From contig NZ_RBKT01000001.1 in the NCBI RefSeq assembly GCF_003633685.1, positions 5,084,001 through 5,148,000 of the forward strand: a stretch of 64,000 nucleotides of DNA. Direction: 5' to 3'. The position numbers were made by a program, and so were the translations under genes. This DNA is from Micromonospora pisi. Lineage in GTDB: Bacteria > Actinomycetota > Actinomycetes > Mycobacteriales > Micromonosporaceae. The notes beneath the pieces are model-generated. The model searched no databases. It was not told the DNA's origin and worked only from the letters and a program-made list of their open reading frames with translations. Below, one piece after another: positions 32,398-41,079 of the stretch. Positions within the stretch are counted from its first letter, which is position 1; the number at the start of each line of letters is the position of its first letter.

Positions 32398-32792
32398 TGA
32401 GACCCGTGATCCCGTACGTCACCGCGGCACTCCTGTTCGGTCTGGGCGTCTACGGCGTACTCCGGCGGCGCAACGCGGTGCTGGTGCTGATGGCGGTCGA
32501 GCTGATGCTCAACGCGGTCAACCTGCTGTTGATCACCGCTGACAGCACCACCCGGGCGGCACTGCCGCACGGCGGGCAGGTCTTCGCGCTCTTCGTCATC
32601 GTGATCGCCGCCGCCGAGGTGGGTGTCGGGCTGGCCATCGTGCTCCAGCTCTACCGGCTGCGCGGCAGCGTCGCGCTGGACGAGGTACGCCTGCACGAGC
32701 ACCCGCCGGACGCCGGTCCCGAACCGGCGGTGGACGTGGACGGATCAACCGCGTCCACCGGTCCGGCCACCTCCGGGGCGGCGCCGCGATGA
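32397..32792 (+). CDS. nuoK: NADH-quinone oxidoreductase subunit K
   Basis: A 131-residue membrane subunit with three helices. It keeps the proton-path glutamates in LVLMAVELMLNAVNLLL and IVIAAAEVGVGLAIVLQLYR. A C-terminal tail of about 30 residues beyond the usual 100-residue length is rich in Pro, Ala and Asp. The start overlaps the nuoJ stop by one base, and the stop overlaps the nuoL start (ATGA). Confidence 0.93.
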   Translation: MRPVIPYVTAALLFGLGVYGVLRRRNAVLVLMAVELMLNAVNLLLITADSTTRAALPHGGQVFALFVIVIAAAEVGVGLAIVLQLYRLRGSVALDEVRLHEHPPDAGPEPAVDVDGSTASTGPATSGAAPR

Positions 32793-34684
32793 CCGCCGCG
32801 ATCGTGCTCGGCTGGCTGCTGCCGGCCGTACCGTTCGGGGTCGCCCTGGTCGGTCTCCTGCTGCCGCCACGGTCCCGGGCCCGCTCCGCCGGTCTCGGCA
32901 TTGCCGGCGCCGCCGCGACGCTGGTCGTGGCGGTGCTGCTGCTCGTCACCCTGGACGGCCGCGCCGCCGAGGGCTCCGCGCTCTGGGTCGAGTTCGGCGG
33001 CCTGGAGGTGACCGCCGGGGTACGGCTCGACCCGACCGCCGCCCTGGTCGCGCTCGCCGTGGCGGTGGTGGCGCTGGCGGTGCAGGTCTACTCGGTCGGC
33101 TACCTAGCCGACGACGACCGGTACGGTCCGTACGCCGCTCAGATCAGTCTCTTCACCGCCGCGATGCTGCTGGTGGTGGTCTCCGGCGACCTGCTCCTGC
33201 TGCTGGTCGGCTGGGAGGTGATGGGCATCTGCTCGTACCTCCTGATCGCCCACGACCGCCGGCTGCCCGAGGCGCCGGCCGCCGCGGTGAAGGCGTTCCT
33301 GGTCACCCGGGTCGGCGACGTCGGTTTCCTGATCGGCATCGCGCTGCTCGGCTTCACCGCCGGCAGCTTCCGGATCGCCGACGTCCTCGCACACGACTTC
33401 CACCCGGCCACGCTCACCGCCGCCTGCCTGCTCCTGCTCGCCGGGGTGGCCGGCAAGAGTGCGCAGTTCCCGCTGCACACCTGGCTCCCGGACGCGATGG
33501 CCGGCCCGACTCCCATCTCGGCGCTGATCCACGCCGCCACCATGGTCGCGGCCGGGATCTACGCGGTGACCCGGCTGTACCCGCTCTTCACCCGGTCCCC
33601 GGCGGCGTTGACCGTGCTCGGGGTGATGGCGGCGGTGACCCTGCTGCTCGGCGCTCTCGCCGCGACCGCGCAGGACGACATCAAACGGGTGCTGGCCTGG
33701 TCCACGGTTTCCCAGATCGGCTACATGGCCGGCGCGCTCGCCGTCGGCTCGCCCGCCGCCGCCCTGTTCCACCTGCTCAGCCACGCCGCTTTCAAGGCAC
33801 TGCTCTTCCTCGCCGTCGGCGCGGTCATCCACGCCACCGGCACCAACTCGATGACGGCGATGGGTGGGCTGCGGCAGCGGATGCCGGTCACCTTCTGGTG
33901 CACGGTGATCGGCCTCGGCGCGCTGGCCGGGGTGCCGCCCCTGGCCGGTTTCTGGAGCAAGGACGGCATCCTCGCGGTCGCCGAGCGGGCCGCCCTCGAC
34001 GGGGCGGGCCCGGCCGGGGCACCGGTCGGCTGGCTGGTCTGGATCACCGGCCTGATCGGCGTCGCGGTCACCGCCTGGTACGCCACCCGCCTGCTCCTGC
34101 GCGCCTTCCTCGGTACGTACCGGGGCAGTGCCGCGCCGCACGACCCGCCGGCGCTGCTGCGCTGGCCGGTGCTGGTGCTGGCGGTGCCGAGTGCCCTGTT
34201 CGGGGCGGTCGCGTTCGCCGGGCCGTTCGCCGGTTGGCTCCGCCCACCCGGCATCACCGAACATCCGTCGAACCTGATGCCGCTCGACGACGAGCTGATC
34301 CACTTCGGTCCGCAACTGGTCTACCCGGTGGCGCTGCTGCTGATCGGAGCCGGGCTGGCCTGGTGGCGCTGGCGGCGCGACCCGGCCACCGATCCGGCGT
34401 TGGCGCTGGGTCCGCTGCGGCCGGCGTTCGACCGCGCGTTCTGGCTCGACGAGGTCCAGCACACCCTGGTCGTACGACCGGTGGTGGCGCTCGCCCGACT
34501 CGCCCGTGGCGGTGACGAGCTGCTGGTCGACGGTGCCGTCGAGGGAATCGGGCGCGGTGGCGGGGTGCTCGGCGACCGGATCGGCGTGGTGCACCGGGCC
34601 GGACTGCCCCGGGCGGCGACCGCCGTACTCGCCGGTGCGTTGCTGATCGGGCTCGCCGCCGTGCTGATCGGAGTCAGCGGATGA
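32789..34684 (+). CDS. nuoL: NADH-quinone oxidoreductase subunit L
   Basis: A 631-residue antiporter-like proton-pumping subunit with about 16 helices. Signatures include GWEVMGICSYLLI, HTWLPDAMAGPTPISALIHAATMVAAGIY and LSHAAFKALLFLAVGAVIH, with the expected Lys and Glu of the proton channel. The C-terminal amphipathic helix region and final membrane helix are present, and the length is normal. It overlaps nuoK and nuoM by ATGA. Confidence 0.96.
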   Translation: MTAAIVLGWLLPAVPFGVALVGLLLPPRSRARSAGLGIAGAAATLVVAVLLLVTLDGRAAEGSALWVEFGGLEVTAGVRLDPTAALVALAVAVVALAVQVYSVGYLADDDRYGPYAAQISLFTAAMLLVVVSGDLLLLLVGWEVMGICSYLLIAHDRRLPEAPAAAVKAFLVTRVGDVGFLIGIALLGFTAGSFRIADVLAHDFHPATLTAACLLLLAGVAGKSAQFPLHTWLPDAMAGPTPISALIHAATMVAAGIYAVTRLYPLFTRSPAALTVLGVMAAVTLLLGALAATAQDDIKRVLAWSTVSQIGYMAGALAVGSPAAALFHLLSHAAFKALLFLAVGAVIHATGTNSMTAMGGLRQRMPVTFWCTVIGLGALAGVPPLAGFWSKDGILAVAERAALDGAGPAGAPVGWLVWITGLIGVAVTAWYATRLLLRAFLGTYRGSAAPHDPPALLRWPVLVLAVPSALFGAVAFAGPFAGWLRPPGITEHPSNLMPLDDELIHFGPQLVYPVALLLIGAGLAWWRWRRDPATDPALALGPLRPAFDRAFWLDEVQHTLVVRPVVALARLARGGDELLVDGAVEGIGRGGGVLGDRIGVVHRAGLPRAATAVLAGALLIGLAAVLIGVSG

Positions 34685-36204
34685 CCGCCGGACAGGTGGG
34701 ACTTGTCGCCACACTCGGCCTGCCCGCGCTCGGCGCGGTGCTCGTCGCGGTGCTGCCGGAGCGGGCGGACCGGCTGGGCCGCGCGGTCGCCACCGGCTTC
34801 GCCGCCGCGACGCTGGTGGTCAGTGTGCTGCTCTTCTTCGGTGTCGGCGGGGGCGGCTTCGTCCACCGGGTGCCGGAGCAGGGACCAGCCGGGGTGCACC
34901 CCTGGCACCAACTGGACCTGCCCTGGGTGCCCGGACTGGACCTGCGGTTCCATCTCGGTGTCGACGGGCTCTCCTACCCACTGGTCGTCCTGACCACCCT
35001 GCTCACCCTGCTCTGCTGCGCGTACACCTGGTGGCGGGCCCCGGCGCCCGGTCGGGGGCGCGTCCTGGCCGCCCTGCTGCTGGTCATCGAGGTCGGCATC
35101 CTCGGCACCTTCCTCGCCCTCGACCTGGTGCTGTTCTTCGTCTTCTTCGAGGTCGTCCTGCTTCCGATGTACGCGGTGATCGCCGTCTGGGGCGGGGATC
35201 GCAGGCGGCACGCGGCCCGGAAGTTCGCCCTCTACACGCTCTTCGGTTCGGTCCTGCTGCTGGTCGGCGTCTTCGTCGTGGTCGCCGCCGCCGACACCGC
35301 CGACGTGGTCGCGTTGACCGGTGGCGGCGAGCTGACCCGGACCACCCAACTGGTGGCGTTCACCCTGTTCGCGCTCGCCTTCGCGGTGAAGAGTCCACTC
35401 TGGCCGCTGCACAGCTGGTTGCCGGACGCGCACGGCCAGGCACCGACCGTCGGCAGCGTCATCCTCGCCGGGGTGCTGCTGAAGATGGGCACGTACGGCC
35501 TGATCCGGATCGGGGTGGGAGTCGCTCCGGAGGGTGCCCGGTGGGCCGCCCCGGTGCTCGGTGTGCTCGCCGTCGCGGCGATCATCGTCGGTGCCCTGGT
35601 CTGTCTCGCGCAGACCGAACTGAAACGGCTGATCGCGTACTCCAGCGTCGGCCACATGGGCTTCGTGGTGTTGGGCATCGCCACCGTGACCACCACCGGC
35701 ATCCAGGCCGCGCTGATCGGCAACATCGCCCACGGGGTCATCACCAGCCTGCTCTTCTTCGTCGCCGGTGCGATCAAGGACCGGGCCCACACCGGCGAGC
35801 TGGCGGAGTTGGGCGGGTTGCGGGAGACCGCGCCCCGACTCGCCGGGCTGCTCGGCTTCGCCGCCGTCGCCTCGCTCGGCCTCCCCGGCCTCGCCGGCTT
35901 CTGGGGTGAGGCGTTCGCGATCGTCGCCGCGCTGCGCCTCGGTGGACCGCTCTGGACCACGCTCGGCGTACTCGCCGCCTTCGGTGGGGCGCTCACCGCC
36001 GCATATTTCCTGCGGATGCTGCGTCGGATCAGCCACGGGCCGGCGACCCCCTCGGTGTCCCGGTTCACCCCCGGCGGGTACGCCGTCGAGCAGACCATCT
36101 GGGCCCCGCTGGTGGTGCTCACCCTTGCCATCGGACTGTTGCCGCCGATCGCGCTCGACGTGGCCGACGAGCCGGTGAAAGCCCTGATCGAGGCGATCTC
36201 ATGA
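34681..36204 (+). CDS. nuoM: NADH-quinone oxidoreductase subunit M
   Basis: A 507-residue antiporter-like subunit with about 14 helices. Family motifs are FFEVVLLPMYAVIAVWGG, SPLWPLHSWLPDAHGQAPTVGSVILAGVLLKMGTYGL and YSSVGHMGFVVLG. It translocates protons in the membrane arm. Its ATG overlaps the nuoL stop, and its stop overlaps the nuoN ATG. Confidence 0.95.
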   Translation: MTAGQVGLVATLGLPALGAVLVAVLPERADRLGRAVATGFAAATLVVSVLLFFGVGGGGFVHRVPEQGPAGVHPWHQLDLPWVPGLDLRFHLGVDGLSYPLVVLTTLLTLLCCAYTWWRAPAPGRGRVLAALLLVIEVGILGTFLALDLVLFFVFFEVVLLPMYAVIAVWGGDRRRHAARKFALYTLFGSVLLLVGVFVVVAAADTADVVALTGGGELTRTTQLVAFTLFALAFAVKSPLWPLHSWLPDAHGQAPTVGSVILAGVLLKMGTYGLIRIGVGVAPEGARWAAPVLGVLAVAAIIVGALVCLAQTELKRLIAYSSVGHMGFVVLGIATVTTTGIQAALIGNIAHGVITSLLFFVAGAIKDRAHTGELAELGGLRETAPRLAGLLGFAAVASLGLPGLAGFWGEAFAIVAALRLGGPLWTTLGVLAAFGGALTAAYFLRMLRRISHGPATPSVSRFTPGGYAVEQTIWAPLVVLTLAIGLLPPIALDVADEPVKALIEAIS

Positions 36205-37730
36205 ACCTGACCCAGAGCGTGGACAACGTCGCGCTGTTGCCGGCGTACCTGGCTGCGGGGACCGCCGTACTGGTCCTCCTCGCCGATCTGGTGGTGGCCC
36301 GACGCGGCGCCACCATGGCGGTCTTCGCGGCCGGCGCCGTCGCCACCGCCGTGGCGGCGCTGCTGGTCGGGGCCGGCGACGACCGCCGGACCTTCTGCGT
36401 CGGCGACGCCTGTTCCTACCTGGCCAACGGCCGGACCGCCCTGATCGGCGCCCTGTTCGCCCTGCTCACCCTCGGGGTGCTGGCCTTCTCGACTTCGTTG
36501 CTGCGGGCCGGCGAGGTGCCGGCGGGGGAGTACTGCTTCCTGCTCGCCTGTTCGATGACCGGTGGCGTGGTGCTCGCCGGGGCCGGCGACCTGATCACCC
36601 TGATCGTGGCGCTGGAGACGCTGACACTGCCGCTGTACGTGCTGGTCGGCCTCCGTCGGCGCAGCGTGGCCGGGGCCGAGGCGGCGGTCACCTTCTTCGT
36701 GGTCAGCGTGGTGGCGACCGCGGTCACCCTGCTCGGTGCCGCGCTGCTGTACGCGGTCACCGGCGCACTGCACTTCCGCCTGCTCGCCACCGCGTTCGCC
36801 ACCGACCCGGAGCTGCTGGAGATCCCGCTCACCTCGGCCGCGGTGGCGCTGGTGGTGCTCGGGCTGGCCTTCAAGGTCGCGGCGGTGCCGTTCCACGCCT
36901 GGGCGCCGGCGACGTACGACGGCGCCCCGTTGCCGGTCGCCGCGTACCTCTCCACCGCCTCGAAGCTCGGCGGTGTGGTGGCGCTGCTCGCGGTCACCGG
37001 GATCGCCGCGCCGGTGGCCGGGGCGGTGGTGGCGGACGGCTCGCTGCCCGACGCCGTGCTGCCCGCCTCGGTGACCGGGCCGGTGCTGGCCGCGCTGGCG
37101 GTGCTGACGATGACCGTCGGCAACCTGGTCGCGCTCCGGCAGACCCGCATGATCAGGCTGTTGGCCTGGTCGTCGGTGGCCCAGGCCGGCTACGTCCTCG
37201 CCCCGCTCGGCGCGCTGGCGCTGCCCGGTGGGCGCGACCCGGGGGCGTACGGTACGGCGCTCACCGCCGCGTTGGCGTACACCGTCTTCTTCGTGGTGCT
37301 GGAGTTGGCCGCGTTCGGCGCGGTCATCGCACTGCGGTCCGGGCACGGTGACGGCGGGGAGATCGCGGACTACCGGGGGGCCGCCCGGCGGCGGCCGGCG
37401 GTCGGTGCCGTGCTGGCGCTCGCGCTGGTCGGGCTCGCCGGACTGCCGCCCGGCCTGGCCGGTCTCTTCGCGAAGGTGACCGTGGTCCGGTCACTGCTCT
37501 TCGGCGACTCCGACTGGCTGGCCCTCGTCGTCGCGGTGAACGCGGTGATCGGACTCGCCTACTACGTCCGGGTCGCGGCGACGCTGTACGCCGACCCCGA
37601 ACCGGTCGAAGCGCCCAGCAGGGCGCGTACGCCCTGGCCGGTGGCTGCCGCCCTTGCCGTCGCCGCCGTGCTGGCCCTCGTCCTCGGGTTCGCCCCGCAG
37701 CTCGTGCTGGACGCCGCCGCCGGCTGGTAG
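36201..37730 (+). CDS. nuoN: NADH-quinone oxidoreductase subunit N
   Basis: A 509-residue antiporter-like subunit with about 14 helices. Seen are LIVALETLTLPLYVLVGL (proton-channel Glu), AFKVAAVPFHAWAPATYDGAPLPVAAYLSTASKLGG (channel Lys) and LLAWSSVAQAGYVLAPLG. It is the last gene of the coupled I-N run. The gap to htpX is 139 bp, with no clear terminator. Confidence 0.95.
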   Translation: MNLTQSVDNVALLPAYLAAGTAVLVLLADLVVARRGATMAVFAAGAVATAVAALLVGAGDDRRTFCVGDACSYLANGRTALIGALFALLTLGVLAFSTSLLRAGEVPAGEYCFLLACSMTGGVVLAGAGDLITLIVALETLTLPLYVLVGLRRRSVAGAEAAVTFFVVSVVATAVTLLGAALLYAVTGALHFRLLATAFATDPELLEIPLTSAAVALVVLGLAFKVAAVPFHAWAPATYDGAPLPVAAYLSTASKLGGVVALLAVTGIAAPVAGAVVADGSLPDAVLPASVTGPVLAALAVLTMTVGNLVALRQTRMIRLLAWSSVAQAGYVLAPLGALALPGGRDPGAYGTALTAALAYTVFFVVLELAAFGAVIALRSGHGDGGEIADYRGAARRRPAVGAVLALALVGLAGLPPGLAGLFAKVTVVRSLLFGDSDWLALVVAVNAVIGLAYYVRVAATLYADPEPVEAPSRARTPWPVAAALAVAAVLALVLGFAPQLVLDAAAGW

Positions 37731-37869
37731 CCGGTCGCTGGGCCGCCCCTCGTCGTGCTCCGCCAACGACTCTTACAGGCAACTCTCAGCTATATGGGGA
37801 TTGTTGATGGGTATCGAGTTGTTGGAACGGTCAGCGGTTTCACGAGAACCGCGCACCGAAGGAGTGATA

Positions 37870-38751
37870 GTGCACAGCCACCGCAACGGTCTGAAGACGG
37901 CCGCCCTGCTCGGCCTGCTCACCGCGCTGATCCTGGGCGTCGGTTACGCACTGGGCGGCAGTGGGGGCGTGGTCGTCGCCGTACTGGTCTCGCTGGGTAT
38001 GAACGCGGCGACGTACTTCTGGTCGGACAAGCTCGCGCTCCGCTCGATGCGGGCGAGACCGGTCAGTGAGGCGGAATTCCCCGCGCTGTACCAGATGGTC
38101 CGGGAGCTCTCCAGCTCTGCCGGGCAGCCGATGCCCCGCCTGTACGTCAGCCCGACGATGCAGCCGAACGCGTTCGCGACCGGACGTAACCCGCAGCACG
38201 CGGCGGTCGCGGTGACCCAGGGCATCACGCAGATTCTCGACTACCGCGAGCTTCGGGGCGTGATCGGACACGAACTGTCCCACGTCTACAACCGCGACAT
38301 TCTCATCTCCAGCGTCGCGGCGGGCCTCGCCGGCATCATCACCATGTTGTCGTACTTCGCCTGGTTCATCCCGCTGGGCGGCGGGGACGACGAAGACGGC
38401 CCCAACCCGGCGGTCCTGCTGGTCATGCTCATCCTCGGCCCGATCGCGGCGAGTGTGATCCAGCTCGCGATCAGCCGGAACCGGGAGTACCAGGCGGACG
38501 CCTCCGGCGCCACCCTCTCCCGCGACCCGCTGGCCCTGGCCAGCGCACTGCGGAAGATCCACGAGGGTACGCGGGCGCTTCCGCTGCCGGCCGACAACCG
38601 GCTCACCTCCACCGCGCACCTGATGATCGACAACCCGTTCCGTGGCGGCGGCCTGGCCGGGCTCTTCTCCACCCACCCGCCGATGCAGGAGCGGGTACGC
38701 CGGCTGGAGCAGATGGCCGCGAACTCGGGTCCGGTGCAGTTCCAGCGCTGA
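37870..38751 (+). CDS. htpX: Membrane zinc metalloprotease HtpX
   Basis: A 293-residue M48-family protease that degrades misfolded membrane proteins. It has two N-terminal helices, the zinc motif GHELSHVYNRD (HExxH), two further helices after it and the third ligand region SRNREYQADASGATLS. The C-terminal STHPPMQERVRRLEQM is typical of the family. The GTG at 37870 lies five bases after AAGGAG. A strong terminator follows, so it is probably a single gene. Confidence 0.95.
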   Translation: MHSHRNGLKTAALLGLLTALILGVGYALGGSGGVVVAVLVSLGMNAATYFWSDKLALRSMRARPVSEAEFPALYQMVRELSSSAGQPMPRLYVSPTMQPNAFATGRNPQHAAVAVTQGITQILDYRELRGVIGHELSHVYNRDILISSVAAGLAGIITMLSYFAWFIPLGGGDDEDGPNPAVLLVMLILGPIAASVIQLAISRNREYQADASGATLSRDPLALASALRKIHEGTRALPLPADNRLTSTAHLMIDNPFRGGGLAGLFSTHPPMQERVRRLEQMAANSGPVQFQR

Positions 38752-38778
38752 CCGCGTAGCCCCACGTACTGACGAGAG

Positions 38779-38812
38779 AATCGGCGGGACCCCGAGCGGG
38801 GTCCCGCCGATT
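38779..38812 (+). terminator. Hairpin terminator after htpX
   Basis: A 15-bp perfect stem, AATCGGCGGGACCCC (38779-38793) pairing with 38798-38812, with a GAGC loop. TCG follows instead of a T-run, as is common in high-GC actinomycetes. Confidence 0.85.
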
Positions 38813-38971
38813 CGCGTCTGCGTGCCCGGCTGACGTGAGGGCCGGGCGGGGCTAAGTCGTTTCATCCGGCCGGTCCGTGCCGTTAGGGTCGAGAGGTCTC
38901 CCGCTCGTTACATATCTTGGTCACAGCCGAGGTCCGGGCGCGTTACATCTCACGAACGAGGAGGTCCGGCC

Positions 38972-40240
38972 GTGGCTGCGCTGCGTCAATATCTGGGAGT
39001 CTGGCGAATCCCCGGCGCGCCGATGCTGCTGGTCACCGGGATCATCGGGCGGCTCGGCATCGGCATGACCCCACTGGCGCTGCTCCTGGTCGTCGAACAG
39101 GTCACCGGCCGGTACGCCCTCGCCGCAGCGGCCGGGGCGGCGTACGCCCTCGCCGGCGCCACGCTCAGCCCGGTCGCCGGCCGGATCGCCGACCGGATCG
39201 GGCCGACCCCCGTCCTCGTGGTCACCGCCGTCGCGCACCCGCTCGCACTGGTGGGACTGGTGCTCGCCACCCGGGGCGGGGCGGAGGCGCTCACCCCGAT
39301 CTACCTCATGTCGGCTGTCGCCGGGGCGACGTACCCACCGCTGACCGCCGCCATCCGGGGCGCCTGGAACGACCTCACCGAACCCGGTTCCGGTCGGTAC
39401 GGGCTGCGCAACACCGCGCTCGCCGCCGAGACGTCCCTGTTCGAGGTGGTGTTCGTCCTCGGCCCACTGCTGGTCGCGCTCTTCGTACTCCTGGCCGACG
39501 CCACCGCCGCCCTGCTCGGCGCGGCCGTGGTGACCCTTGTCGGCACCCTCGCGGTCGCGCTCGGCCGGGTCATGCGCGGCTGGCGACCCCATCCGACCAC
39601 CGCACACGCCACCGGCCTCGGGCCACTGCGGTCGGGCGGGTTCGCCGCCCTGCTGCTCTGCGCGGCCGGCCTCGGCGTCGCATTCGGCGCGGCCGGGGTC
39701 GCCATCCCGGCGTACGCCTCGGCCCACGTCTCCGGCGACGAGGAGAGTGTCGCCGGCATACTGCTCGCGGTCTGGGGGGTCGGCAGCGCCGTCGGCGGCA
39801 TCTGGTTCGGCACCCGGGCCACCGCGCCGAACATGACCCGCCAGTTCGCCGGGCTGCTCACTGCGGTCGCGGCCAGCTTCGTCCTCTTCGCGCTGATGCC
39901 GCACCCGGTGGCGCTCGGTGTCGCGCTGGTGATTGGTGGGGCGACCATCGCGCCCGCGCTCACCCTGGAGAACACCATGGTCGGGCGGATCTCACCGGGC
40001 AGCATGCTCAATGAGGCGTACACCTGGATGGTGACCGTGTCGGTGGCCGCGAGCGCGGCCGGCGGCGCGGTCGCCGGGCTCATCGTGGACCAGGTGGGCG
40101 TGCCGTGGGCGTTCCTCTTCGCCGGCGCGGCGGTGGCCGTCGCGGCCGGGGTCGCGGCGCCACGCTCGGGGCCGATCTCCCGGGCCGAGGCCCGGGAGGC
40201 GGTACGGGTCGAGCAGGCCCTCGCCGCCGAACTGGTCTAG
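38972..40240 (+). CDS. MFS transporter, probable efflux type
   Basis: A 422-residue major facilitator protein with about 12 hydrophobic segments. Motif A is seen as [18 protein letters not shown] after helix 2. The central loop is [22 protein letters not shown] charged C-terminal tail ends the protein. The pattern fits the small actinobacterial drug-efflux group, but the substrate is unknown. The GTG at 38972 has GAGGAGG eight bases upstream. It converges on yajQ with a shared hairpin. Confidence 0.85.
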   Translation: MAALRQYLGVWRIPGAPMLLVTGIIGRLGIGMTPLALLLVVEQVTGRYALAAAAGAAYALAGATLSPVAGRIADRIGPTPVLVVTAVAHPLALVGLVLATRGGAEALTPIYLMSAVAGATYPPLTAAIRGAWNDLTEPGSGRYGLRNTALAAETSLFEVVFVLGPLLVALFVLLADATAALLGAAVVTLVGTLAVALGRVMRGWRPHPTTAHATGLGPLRSGGFAALLLCAAGLGVAFGAAGVAIPAYASAHVSGDEESVAGILLAVWGVGSAVGGIWFGTRATAPNMTRQFAGLLTAVAASFVLFALMPHPVALGVALVIGGATIAPALTLENTMVGRISPGSMLNEAYTWMVTVSVAASAAGGAVAGLIVDQVGVPWAFLFAGAAVAVAAGVAAPRSGPISRAEAREAVRVEQALAAELV

Positions 40241-40241
40241 T

Positions 40242-40280
40242 GGACCGCTGCGGTACGCGAGGCGTGGGCCGCAGCGGTCC
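40242..40280. terminator. Bidirectional terminator between MFS gene and yajQ
   Basis: GGACCGCTGCGG (40242-40253) pairs perfectly with CCGCAGCGGTCC (40269-40280), with a 15-base loop. It lies between two convergent genes. Confidence 0.75.
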
Positions 40281-40306
40281 GGTCTAACAGCCGCCTGTGA
40301 TCGAGG

Positions 40307-40801
40307 TCACCGGTAGTTGGTGAACTGGAGGGCGACGCCGAAGTCCTCGCCCTTGAGTAGCGTGATCACGGCCTGCAGGTCGTCCCTCTTCTTGCCGGTG
40401 ACCCGCAGCTGGTCACCCTGGATCTGGGCCTGTACGCCCTTCGGGCCCTCGTCCCGGATCTTCTTGCCGATCGCCTTGGCCTTGTCCGAGTCGATGCCCT
40501 GGATGACCTTGCAGTCGATCTTGTACGTCTTGCCGGAGGCGCGCGCCTCGCCCGCGTCCAGCGACTTCATCGAGATGTTCCGCTTGATCAGCTTCTCTTT
40601 GAATACGTCCAGCGCGGCCTTGACCCGCTCCTCCGTCTCCGCCTGCAGGCTGACCGTCTCCTCGCCCGACCAGGAGATCGCCGCTCCGGTGCCGCGGAAG
40701 TCGAAGCGGGTACCGAGCTCCTTCTCCGTCTGGTGGAGGGCGTTGTCGATCTCCTGCCGGTCGACCTTGCTGACGATGTCGAACGACGGGTTGGCTGCCA
40801 T
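40307..40801 (-). CDS. YajQ family nucleotide-binding protein (UPF0234)
   Basis: A 164-residue cytoplasmic protein of two ferredoxin-like domains. It begins [22 protein letters not shown] and contains [14 protein letters not shown] and [49 protein letters not shown], which are diagnostic of the family. YajQ homologues bind nucleotides or tRNA, and some bind cyclic di-GMP, which is notable because a GGDEF-EAL gene lies 1.6 kb away. The ATG at 40801 follows AGGAGC. It is divergent from tRNA-Tyr. Confidence 0.93.
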   Translation of the reverse strand: MAANPSFDIVSKVDRQEIDNALHQTEKELGTRFDFRGTGAAISWSGEETVSLQAETEERVKAALDVFKEKLIKRNISMKSLDAGEARASGKTYKIDCKVIQGIDSDKAKAIGKKIRDEGPKGVQAQIQGDQLRVTGKKRDDLQAVITLLKGEDFGVALQFTNYR

Positions 40802-40947
40802 GATCATGCTCCTGCTGGGTCGCGGTATGAAGATGTCCCGGACGGCTGCTGGGCGGTCCGACCTGCCGACCGTACCCGGTTGCGAAGATGCCCGGTGCAA
40901 CCGCTATCCTTGCTTCCGCTGCCGCGTTACACGTGGCGGCACGCCCT

Positions 40948-41028
40948 GGCGGGTTGCCCGAGCGGCCAATGGGAGCGGACTGTAAATCCGTCGCGAAAGC
41001 TTCAGAGGTTCGAATCCTCTACCCGCCA
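40948..41028 (+). tRNA. tRNA-Tyr (GTA)
   Basis: The acceptor stem is GGCGGGT/ACCCGCC and the anticodon loop is CTGTAAA (anticodon GTA). A long class II variable arm and the T-loop GTTCGAATC are present. The gene encodes its CCA (41029-41031). A weak promoter (TTGCGA, 19 bp, TATCCT ending at 40910) may precede it. Confidence 0.97.
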
Positions 41029-41039
41029 CCAGGTGCGGA

Positions 41040-41079
41040 AACGGCCTCCGGCCAGCAGAGATGCTGACCGGAGGCCGTT
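41040..41079 (+). terminator. Terminator after tRNA-Tyr
   Basis: ACGGCCTCCGG (41041-41051) pairs with CCGGAGGCCGT (41068-41078). Inside it, CAGCA-GAGA-TGCTG forms a further stem, giving an almost continuous long hairpin followed by TCTCGTT. Confidence 0.85.

Noticed and set aside
34321-37346. Long minus-strand frames across nuoL, nuoM and nuoN
   Set aside because: Shadows of membrane-protein genes. They encode His/Asp/Gln-rich nonsense without domains.
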